Of a stretch of DNA of 5,013 nt, positions 1-5,013 are shown piece after piece. Below the pieces are notes generated by a model that made no database searches, was not told the origin of the DNA, and worked only from the letters and a program-made list of their open reading frames with translations. The stretch is from Nostoc sp. CHAB 5834 (GTDB lineage Bacteria > Cyanobacteriota > Cyanobacteriia > Cyanobacteriales > Nostocaceae). The stretch spans positions 1 to 5,013 of the forward strand of contig JAIVFU010000302.1 in the NCBI GenBank assembly GCA_020829485.1. The letters are read 5' to 3'. The number at the start of each line of letters is the position of its first letter. The first letter of the stretch is position 1. The position numbers and the translations under genes were made by a program.

Positions 1-765
1 GGCGGCTTTTATCGGAGTCTGCTGGGTTACTTCGACCATATTCTGGTGCAGAATCAGGAGTCGGTGTCGCTTCTGGCCTCCGTTGGTATCCGGCCCGTAA
101 CGCTGGCTGGCGACACCCGTTTTGACCGGGTAGCGCAGGTGGAAGCCGCCAAACAGGAAATTTCCGTAGCCCAGGCGTTTAAACATGGCGCGGACAACAA
201 ACCGCAGCCCTTACTGGTCATTGGCAGTGCCTGGCAGGCCGATATGGACGTGCTGATTCCTTTTCTGAACGACTTCCGCGAACCCCTGAAGGTTATCATT
301 GCTCCGCACGACATCCACGAGGACGAACTGGAACGCTGGCGGGGCCAGTTAAAACAGCCATCGGTACGCTATTCAACCGTTGCCACAGCCAAAACGCCCA
401 TTGACGCCAGCACACGAACGCTCTTTATCGACAATGTAGGCATGCTTTCTTCCCTGTATCAATATGGCGAGTATGCGTATGTTGGCGGGGCTTTCGGCAA
501 AGGGCTGCACAACATACTCGAGGCTGCCACCTTTGGAATGCCGCTGTTTTTTGGGCCGAATTATACTAAATTTCAGGAAGCCATCGATTTGGTAAGCGAG
601 GGTGCGGCCTTCCCGGTGGGTAGCACGGCGGAGTTCACCGCAGTATTCGGGGAACAGTATGCCGACCGGGCGAAAGCCGCCCGTATAAGCCGCAACTACG
701 TACAGCGGAACATTGGCGCAACGGCCAAGGTTATGGAAGTTGTAAGGCAATTAAGGAACGAATGA
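1..765 (+). CDS. waaA: 3-deoxy-D-manno-octulosonic acid (Kdo) transferase, 3' part (5' end outside window)
   Basis: This is the C-terminal part (254 codons) of a GT-B fold glycosyltransferase of family GT30. The family transfers Kdo from CMP-Kdo to lipid A precursor at the cytoplasmic face of the inner membrane, building the LPS inner core. The frame is open from base 1, reading GGFYRSLLGYFDHILVQNQ before the first internal GTG, so the gene starts upstream; full-length members are about 420 residues. Family features visible here are the FDHILVQN..S segment opening the C-terminal domain, a KPQPLLVIGSAW strand-loop typical of the second Rossmann half, and the nucleotide-sugar site YVGGAFGKGLHNILEAA, followed by GMPLFFGPNYTKFQEA. 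It ends in TGA at 763-765. The gene rsgA follows on the same strand after 46 bases. Family assignment is firm; the exact sugar number added (mono- or bifunctional) cannot be told. Confidence 0.93.
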   Translation, partial: GGFYRSLLGYFDHILVQNQESVSLLASVGIRPVTLAGDTRFDRVAQVEAAKQEISVAQAFKHGADNKPQPLLVIGSAWQADMDVLIPFLNDFREPLKVIIAPHDIHEDELERWRGQLKQPSVRYSTVATAKTPIDASTRTLFIDNVGMLSSLYQYGEYAYVGGAFGKGLHNILEAATFGMPLFFGPNYTKFQEAIDLVSEGAAFPVGSTAEFTAVFGEQYADRAKAARISRNYVQRNIGATAKVMEVVRQLRNE

Positions 766-806
766 GTGCTTTTCACTCAGTCGCTCGCTCACTCTTTCAC
801 TCATTC
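760..806 (+). repeat. low-complexity spacer: degenerate 8-bp tandem repeat plus inverted repeat
   Basis: From 774 to 805 the sequence falls into four imperfect 8-base units: CACTCAGT, CGCTCGCT, CACTCTTT, CACTCATT (consensus C-R-CTC-N-N-T). The end of waaA, GAATGAGTG (760-768), is the exact reverse complement of CACTCATTC (798-806), and a nearer copy, TGAGTG/CACTCA (763-768 and 774-779), can form a 6-bp stem with a 5-base loop. The transcript could therefore fold in alternative ways just before the rsgA start. No U-tract follows, so it is not a typical intrinsic terminator. Function unknown. Confidence 0.6.
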
Positions 807-811
807 AACCA

Positions 812-1738
812 TTGCAAAAAGGCCTAATCCTTCGATCTACCGGGTCCTGGTACGACGTTCGTAACCCGGATGGACATATATTTCAGGGGCGGTTGAAAGG
901 CAAATTCAAACTTAAAGGTTTGAAAGTGACCAACCCAATTGCGGTGGGCGATAGTGTTCTGTTCGAGGTAGAAGACAAGACAGAGAACACGGCCATTATT
1001 TCCGACATTGTTCCCCGCAAAAACTACATTATCCGGCAGTCGGTCCATAAAACGGCCCACGGCCATATTCTGGCCGCTAATCTGGATCAGGCCGTTTTGC
1101 TGGCTACGCTGGCTATGCCACGAACATCGCTTGGCTTTATTGACCGGTTTCTGGTCTCGGCCGAGTCGTTCCGCATTCCCACAACCATTGTTTTCAACAA
1201 GGCCGATATTCTGAACGACGAAGGGCTGGACTACCAGCAGGACGTGATTCAACTCTACGAACGCGTTGGCTACGATTGCCTTGTTACGTCGGCCACCGAA
1301 GGCGAAGGCGTTGAGGAGTTCAGGGCATTGCTGGACCAGAAAGTTACGCTGCTGGCGGGCCACTCAGGCGTGGGTAAGTCATCGCTCGTGAACGCCATTG
1401 CGCCCAGCCTCAACCTGCGCACCAACGAAGTGTCGTCGTTTGCCAACAAAGGCGTTCACACGACAACCTTTGCCGAGATGTTTGAACTGGCTCCCGATAC
1501 GTATATTATCGACACGCCGGGTATTAAAGAACTGGGGCTGATGGACACCTCAAAAACCGAGATCGGCCATTATTTCCCCGAAATGCGCGACCGCATGAAC
1601 CAGTGCCGTTTCAATAACTGCCTGCACTTCAACGAACCCGGCTGCGTCATCAAAGAAGCCGTCGAATCGGAAGACATTGCCGAAAGCCGCTACATGAGCT
1701 ACCTCAGTATGCTGGAAGGGGGCGATAACAGGCGGTAG
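812..1738 (+). CDS. rsgA: ribosome small subunit-dependent GTPase A (RsgA/YjeQ)
   Basis: This is a cytoplasmic, circularly permuted GTPase that acts in late maturation of the 30S subunit, releasing on GTP hydrolysis stimulated by the ribosome. Domains in order are an N-terminal OB fold (about 1-80, starting KGLILRSTGSWYDV), the permuted G domain, and a C-terminal zinc-binding region. Motif order G4 NKAD (129-132), G1 GHSGVGKSS (183-191), G2 HTTT (216-219), G3 DTPG (234-237) is diagnostic of the permutation. Zinc ligands are Cys265, Cys270, His272 and Cys278. At 308 residues it has the normal length. The TTG at 812 is chosen because the conserved N-terminus begins two codons later, there is no in-frame ATG near it, and the next internal Met is residue 102; an ATT at 803 is a weaker alternative. 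No Shine-Dalgarno is visible, as is usual in Bacteroidota. It lies 46 bases after waaA and may be co-transcribed. The stop codon is followed at once by a large hairpin. Confidence 0.96.
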   Translation: MQKGLILRSTGSWYDVRNPDGHIFQGRLKGKFKLKGLKVTNPIAVGDSVLFEVEDKTENTAIISDIVPRKNYIIRQSVHKTAHGHILAANLDQAVLLATLAMPRTSLGFIDRFLVSAESFRIPTTIVFNKADILNDEGLDYQQDVIQLYERVGYDCLVTSATEGEGVEEFRALLDQKVTLLAGHSGVGKSSLVNAIAPSLNLRTNEVSSFANKGVHTTTFAEMFELAPDTYIIDTPGIKELGLMDTSKTEIGHYFPEMRDRMNQCRFNNCLHFNEPGCVIKEAVESEDIAESRYMSYLSMLEGGDNRR

Positions 1739-1739
1739 G

Positions 1740-1833
1740 AGGAAAGGGAAGAGGGGAAGTAGAGGAACGAAAGGGAGTCGGACGCACATGCGTGTTTCCC
1801 CTTCGTTCCTCTACTTCCCCTCTTCCCTTTTCT
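1740..1833. terminator. very long inverted repeat between convergent genes, probable bidirectional terminator
   Basis: Bases 1743-1771 are an exact 29-bp reverse complement of 1802-1830. The outer edge extends the stem to 1740/1833 with one G-T pair. After one mismatch (1772/1801) the inner part continues for four more pairs (1773-1776 with 1797-1800). The loop carries a small stem of its own, ACGCA/TGCGT at 1782-1793. The left arm is almost pure purine (GGGAAGAGGGGAAG core), so either transcript would form a very stable hairpin. It starts one base after the rsgA stop (1738) and ends 14 bases before the last base of the opposing cystathionine beta-synthase stop codon (1848), the position expected of a shared terminator. 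Arm length far exceeds ordinary intrinsic terminators, and no long U-tract follows, so a mobile or interspersed palindromic repeat is an alternative. An extra copy of CTCTTCCC at 1841-1848 repeats the 1820-1827 segment. Confidence 0.75.
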
Positions 1834-1847
1834 GCCTTTTCTCTTCC

Positions 1848-3224
1848 CTAATTCGTCATAGCGGCCAGCAGATCGGCCTGGGTGATGATGTGAATCTGTT
1901 CTTTCTCGTCGCGCACCAGCAGGGCCTTGTTATCGCGGTCGATGAGCGACGAAAGCGCGTCGATGGTGTTATCGAGCCCAACGAATTTAAAGGGTTTGTC
2001 CATGACATCGCTCACGTGGTGATCTTTCACCGATGGGTCCTGAATGAGCCGGTTTAGTACCGTAGAGTCGGTCAGGCTGCCCACAATATGGCCGTCAGCG
2101 TCGGTAACGGGAATCTGCGAAATACCGTACCGATTCAGCACCTGAATGGCCTGACTTACCGACACGCCCGAACCAATCGTGGTCAAGTCCGAATGTCCAT
2201 TTTTGTTATGGACAATATCACGGGCGGTTTTAAAGGCGCGATCTTCCAGAAAACCGTGGTCCTTCATCCAGGTGTCATTGTAAATCTTGCTCAGATAGCG
2301 CGTGCCGTGGTCGGGCAGCAAAATCACCATCACGTCGTCGTCGGTCAGGTGTTCGCGGGCCCACTCCAGCGCACCGTGCGTTGCCGATCCGCACGACCAG
2401 CCCACAAACAGACCTTCTTCGCGGGCGAGCCGCCGGGTCATGATAGCCGCGTCTTTATCGGTCACTTTCACGAAATGATCGATCAGGCTGAAATCGACGT
2501 TTTCGGGCAGAATATCTTCACCAATTCCTTCGGTGAGGTACGGATACACCTCGCCTTCATCGAAAATGCCCGTCTCTTTGTATTTCTTAAAAACCGACCC
2601 GTAGGTATCGATACCAATAGAGACGACGTTGGCGCTTTGCTCCTTTAAAAACCTGGCCGTGCCGCTAATTGTACCGCCCGTTCCTACTCCGGCTGCGAAG
2701 TGCGTAATCTGGCCATCGGTGTCGCGCCAGAGTTCGGGTCCGGTTGTTTCGTAGTGTGCGGCTGCGTTAGCCGGATTGTCGTACTGATTGGGATACAGCG
2801 AATTGGGAATATCGCGGTTTAGTTTTTTGGCAATGGAGTAGTACGACCGGGGATCGTCGGGCGCTACGTTGGTGGGACACACGACTACTTCCGCACCAAC
2901 CGCCCGCAAAATATCAATCTTTTCCTGCGACTGTTTATCGGCCATCGTGAAAATACACTTGTAGCCTTTTCCGATAGCCGCCAGGGCGAGGCCCATACCG
3001 GTATTGCCGCTGGTTCCTTCGATGATGGTGCCGCCGGGTTTAAGAATGCCCCGTTCTTCGGCGTCTTCGATCATACGCACGGCAATCCGGTCTTTCACCG
3101 AGTTGCCGGGATTAAAGTATTCGACCTTTGCCAGAACTGTCCCCCGAATTCCTTTGGTGACTTTGTTCAGTTTGACCAGTGGCGTATTGCCGATGGTATC
3201 GATGATGGAGTTGTAGTAATTCAT
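1848..3224 (-). CDS. cystathionine beta-synthase, PLP-dependent, with C-terminal CBS-domain pair
   Basis: This is a fold-type II PLP enzyme of the cysteine synthase/cystathionine beta-synthase family, 458 residues. It is predicted to condense serine (or an activated serine) with homocysteine to cystathionine in the cytoplasm, the first step of transsulfuration towards cysteine. Visible motifs are the PLP Schiff-base lysine in NPGNSVKDR (Lys44), the substrate loop EGTSGNTG (69-76), the phosphate-binding loop GVGTGGTISG (179-188), and WSCGSA (276-281). The catalytic core ends near 326 in DTWMKDHGFL, as in true CBS enzymes. Residues about 335-458 form two CBS (Bateman) modules, absent from plain O-acetylserine sulfhydrylases and likely to bind an adenosyl ligand. 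There is no N-terminal haem domain, as usual in bacteria. The cysteine-synthase reaction cannot be excluded from sequence. The ATG at 3224 sits just 5 bases after the TOPRIM gene stop, so it probably shares that transcript. It ends in TAG at 1848-1850, facing rsgA. Confidence 0.93.
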   Translation of the reverse strand: MNYYNSIIDTIGNTPLVKLNKVTKGIRGTVLAKVEYFNPGNSVKDRIAVRMIEDAEERGILKPGGTIIEGTSGNTGMGLALAAIGKGYKCIFTMADKQSQEKIDILRAVGAEVVVCPTNVAPDDPRSYYSIAKKLNRDIPNSLYPNQYDNPANAAAHYETTGPELWRDTDGQITHFAAGVGTGGTISGTARFLKEQSANVVSIGIDTYGSVFKKYKETGIFDEGEVYPYLTEGIGEDILPENVDFSLIDHFVKVTDKDAAIMTRRLAREEGLFVGWSCGSATHGALEWAREHLTDDDVMVILLPDHGTRYLSKIYNDTWMKDHGFLEDRAFKTARDIVHNKNGHSDLTTIGSGVSVSQAIQVLNRYGISQIPVTDADGHIVGSLTDSTVLNRLIQDPSVKDHHVSDVMDKPFKFVGLDNTIDALSSLIDRDNKALLVRDEKEQIHIITQADLLAAMTN

Positions 3225-3233
3225 GATCGTTAA
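3222..3233. repeat. cassette boundary repeat, copy at the cystathionine beta-synthase start
   Basis: On the + strand this reads CATGATCGTTAA. It matches CATGATC-AGC-GTTAA at 4932-4946 apart from a 3-base insertion. It contains the start codon of the PLP enzyme (3224-3222) and the stop codon of the TOPRIM gene (3232-3230). The two copies bound the ATPase-TOPRIM pair exactly, in direct orientation. This may be an insertion footprint; chance similarity around two ATG codons is possible. Confidence 0.4.
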
Positions 3234-3850
3234 GTTTTGTTGTACGTCGTCAGGAATGCTGATACCTGTTTGTGAAAGTGTTTGAAGCTGCGCGATTGTT
3301 TAGCGAGTTCTTCAAAATCAGCAACTAAAGCGATTGTTTCTGCTACGTCGGACATGTTCGGACCATTATCTTTTGTCCCGTACATTAGCTTCTTTAATTC
3401 ATTCTGCGGCTTGCTTTCAAGACTTTTATCTGAAAACTTATCGCTCACACCAACTTTATAAGCTTGATAGGACAGCCATTGCTCAATGGCCTGAATTGTA
3501 ACGAAGCAGACAATGCGATCCCCAAAATTCGTATATGTTTTACCTAAAGCCAACGTCAATTTTTGGCATTCAGCAGTATGCTTCGGCTGATGGGTTTCGT
3601 GATCGGCACTGTCTAAGTCAACTCCAACAATGATTAGCTGGTTGTCTTGTTGAATGGCTACAACAGAGATAGCTCCGGCTTCTTTCAGCACTTTAGATTT
3701 ACCCGCATCTTGCCCTTTAAAGCCTAATCGACTACGAACTGCCTGAACGTCGTACTGCTCAGCGACTAATTTTAGATAGGTAGCAATAAAGGCGTATTCG
3801 GCAAAACCTTCAGCAATAAGTGTGTAATCCAGCCGCTTATTCTTTTTCAT
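3230..3850 (-). CDS. TOPRIM-like protein of a two-gene ATPase/nuclease system (DUF4276/OLD-type, putative defence effector)
   Basis: A 206-residue protein with no signal peptide or membrane segment. Its acidic residues are spaced as in TOPRIM-fold nucleases: an N-terminal strand ending in a glutamate motif, LIAEGFAEYAFI (Glu14, Glu18), a central hydrophobic strand with a D-x-D motif, LIIVGVDLDSAD (Asp78, Asp80), and a later TIQAIEQWLS segment (Glu123, Trp125) resembling the glutamate-tryptophan motif of DUF4276-like proteins. In known systems such as PARIS, AbiL and split OLD-like pairs, a TOPRIM or related protein is paired with an AAA ATPase and cuts nucleic acid when triggered. Here the ATG at 3850 overlaps the ATPase stop by 4 bases (ATGA), so translation is coupled. 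The coding region is AT-rich (a sampled 60-base block, 3361-3420, is 38% GC, against 62% for 2401-2460 in the next gene), suggesting transfer. Exact family and target are unknown. The frame is intact, so the protein may still be made even though the ATPase is broken. Confidence 0.75.
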   Translation of the reverse strand: MKKNKRLDYTLIAEGFAEYAFIATYLKLVAEQYDVQAVRSRLGFKGQDAGKSKVLKEAGAISVVAIQQDNQLIIVGVDLDSADHETHQPKHTAECQKLTLALGKTYTNFGDRIVCFVTIQAIEQWLSYQAYKVGVSDKFSDKSLESKPQNELKKLMYGTKDNGPNMSDVAETIALVADFEELAKQSRSFKHFHKQVSAFLTTYNKT

Positions 3851-4934
3851 AATTCATCCGCTGGAACGCCCCCTATTAATCCATAAAGCCAATTCTGACC
3901 TAAATTAGAGGTTAGATCAACTTTATCTAACCCTAACTCTTCACTCTTACGATCTGTCGGTTCGATAATGTCTTTTTGCAGATTTCGGACATAGGTAGCC
4001 CCCTCATCATCCTTGTCAAAAACAAACACCGATTCGGGCATAGTCGAAAATGAATTAACAACATGCTCGTTATGTGTCGTCAGAATAATTTGTATATCCT
4101 TTTCCTCCGCTAACTGAAAAATAAACTTCATCACCTCCCAAATTCGGCGCGGGTGGATACCCTTCTCGGGCTCTTCGAGAAGAAGCAATCTGGGCGGGTT
4201 TGGCTGGTTGATGATGCAGAGCAGGGCAAGGAAGTACAGAGTACCTTCCGAAAGTTCATCAGCCCAGTAGGTAAGTCCCTTGGTAGAATTTGCCAGACCT
4301 ATTCGTTTGAATGATTTATCTCCGAATAGTTTTTGAGTTCATCCGTAAGTAAAACATTTTCAATCTTAATCTCATCAAACTCAGCAAGGCAGGTGTGTAG
4401 ATCGGCTTCAATACGACTAAAAACTGTTTTCCGGTATTTACCCAACATTAGGTCTAAAAACCCGACCAGATTTGAAGCATCTGCTACAACGATTTCCGGA
4501 CTAATATCAAGTTGGCCTGGTTGAGTGAGTTTGTTAGGATCGGGCTTATAAATCGAAACGTCAGAAATCAGTCTTTCCAACTCTCGTTGTCCCGGTATAT
4601 ATGGCACTATACCATTTCCAGCAAACTCGGTTTGAGAGTTATGAACTTTGTATGAATATTCCTCCGAATTAAAGTTGTAAGTTTTGTCAATATGAACCGG
4701 GTCTTCGCTATCATCAACAAGTAGAAAATGAACAGATTTATCAGTCCGATTATATACTAGTAATGCGTCCTTTCTGCGAGGGAATTCGCGGTAGTTTTCT
4801 TTTACAAACTCCAGCGCCTTCAGAAAATTCGTCTTGCCCGAATTGTTCGGGCCGATGAGCAAATTGACTTTCTGAAGGTCGAGCGTGACGTCTTTCAGGC
4901 TCTTGAAGTTCTGGATGGAAACGCGCTTCAGCAT
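3847..4934 (-). pseudogene. OLD/AAA-type ATPase, interrupted by a -1 frameshift (partner of the TOPRIM gene)
   Basis: The gene encodes an ABC-like/AAA_15-AAA_21 ATPase of about 362 residues if the frame is restored, but two frames are needed. Frame 1 starts at ATG 4934 with MLKRVSIQNFKSLKDVTL and the Walker A GPNNSGKT (residues 28-35), and stops at TAG 4301-4299 after 211 residues. Frame 2 is open from 4338 to the TGA at 3847. It reads FGDKSFKRIGLANSTKG and then the signature DELSEGT (about 4260-4240), Walker B LLLLEEPE (from about 4188), and the switch histidine in IILTTHNEHVV. All ATPase motifs are thus present and in order. The join needs one extra base in the ATTCG region (4322-4327) or a -1 ribosomal slip near the five-A run (4330-4334). 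Such ATPases act as sensors or regulators of a paired nuclease, here the overlapping downstream TOPRIM gene. Either a disrupted gene, a sequence error, or a recoded gene. Confidence 0.82.
4302..4338 (-). other. window in which the ATPase reading frame must change
   Basis: On the minus strand the -1 frame has a TGA at 4341-4339, and the starting frame has a TAG at 4301-4299, so the switch must lie between them. The segment contains CTCAAAAACTATTCGG. A lost T in TATTTCGG would turn KNYFGDK into the observed KNYSE. The C-AAA-AAC arrangement resembles, but does not match, the classical X-XXY-YYZ slippery heptamer, and slipping there would give KNLFGDK. Confidence 0.8.
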
Positions 4935-4946
4935 GATCAGCGTTAA
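4932..4946. repeat. cassette boundary repeat, copy at the ATPase start
   Basis: On the + strand this reads CATGATCAGCGTTAA. It is the counterpart of 3222-3233 and contains the ATPase start codon (4934-4932) and a TGATCA palindrome (4934-4939). Recombination between the two copies would remove the whole ATPase-TOPRIM module and leave the downstream PLP enzyme with an intact leader and start codon. Confidence 0.4.
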
Positions 4947-4969
4947 TTAGTTATGGGCAAGGTAAGAAT

Positions 4970-5013
4970 TTACTGCCCCATCTGCACGGCCCGCATCAGG
5001 ACCGTATTGTCCG
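4970..5013 (-). CDS. 3' end of an upstream minus-strand gene (unidentified)
   Basis: Reading the minus strand from 5011, the frame gives DNTVLMRAVQMGQ followed by TAA at 4972-4970. Most third positions are G or C (GTC, CTG, CGG, GCC, GTG, CAG, GGG), matching the codon habit of the housekeeping genes here and unlike the other two minus frames. Only 13 residues are visible, too few to name a family. If real, it ends 35 bases before the ATPase ATG on the same strand, making it the upstream member of the minus-strand block. A competing frame, GQYGPDAGRADG..., has less typical codon use. Confidence 0.4.
   Translation of the reverse strand, partial: DNTVLMRAVQMGQ

Noticed and set aside
373..750. 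125-codon minus-strand frame opposite waaA
   Set aside because: Antisense shadow of the conserved GT30 nucleotide-sugar region, with no motif of its own.
824..1363. 179-codon open frame on the minus strand opposite rsgA
   Set aside because: It fully overlaps conserved rsgA coding sequence including the G1 motif; the translated product resembles no known family.
1788..2057. 89-codon + strand frame starting in the large hairpin
   Set aside because: The first part translates the pyrimidine-rich hairpin arm (low-complexity Ser/Phe/Leu) and the rest is antisense to the CBS domains.
2088..2648. 186-codon open frame on the + strand inside the cystathionine beta-synthase gene
   Set aside because: It is antisense to a strongly supported enzyme, has no recognisable motif, and is the usual by-product of GC-biased codons on the other strand.
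4935..4975. Possible Bacteroidota-type promoter (TAnnTTTG) upstream of the ATPase
   Set aside because: The best candidate on the minus strand, TACCTTGC, differs at two of the six defined positions, and no TTG is placed convincingly about 20-25 bases upstream.
4954..5013. + strand frame MGKVRIYCPICTARI... running off the window end, with a CPIC zinc-knuckle look
   Set aside because: Only 20 codons are visible, codon use is less typical than in the minus frame ending at 4970, and a single CxxC is weak evidence.

Overview
The window looks like chromosomal DNA from a Gram-negative member of the Bacteroidota, probably a Cytophagales/Spirosoma-like bacterium. This rests on a Kdo transferase (outer-membrane LPS core), no clear Shine-Dalgarno sequences before the starts, moderate GC with GC-rich third positions in the housekeeping genes, and the family resemblance of the proteins. 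The taxon is an inference, not a database match.

Layout. Two genes on the + strand face a minus-strand operon-like block. On the + strand, the 3' part of a Kdo transferase gene (waaA/kdtA, 1-765) is followed by a low-complexity spacer and then a complete ribosome-assembly GTPase gene, rsgA (812-1738, TTG start). A very long, nearly perfect inverted repeat (1740-1833) fills the gap where rsgA meets the convergent minus-strand gene. That gene is a PLP-dependent cystathionine beta-synthase with a C-terminal CBS-domain pair (1848-3224).

Accessory part. Five bases upstream of the CBS start codon lies a two-gene module on the same strand. A TOPRIM-like nuclease-type protein (3230-3850) overlaps by 4 bases (ATGA) the end of an OLD/AAA-type ATPase gene (3847-4934). 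The ATPase is broken by a -1 frame change near 4325-4334. Both halves are otherwise open, and together they carry the Walker A, signature, Walker B and switch-histidine motifs in the right order. An ATPase followed by a TOPRIM protein is the organisation of several known anti-phage systems (PARIS, AbiL-like, split OLD-like), so this is a candidate defence module. Whether it is active depends on the frameshift. The module is AT-richer than its neighbours and is bounded by a near-identical short sequence at the ATPase and CBS start codons (CATGATC-GTTAA on the + strand), as if it had been inserted into the leader of the CBS gene. A probable 3' end of another minus-strand gene lies at 4970-5013.

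How the parts fit. The waaA and rsgA genes are housekeeping genes. The minus-strand block would be read from the gene beyond 5013 through ATPase, TOPRIM and cystathionine beta-synthase without a visible terminator, ending at the hairpin shared with rsgA. The metabolic gene would then depend on transcription through the defence-like cassette.
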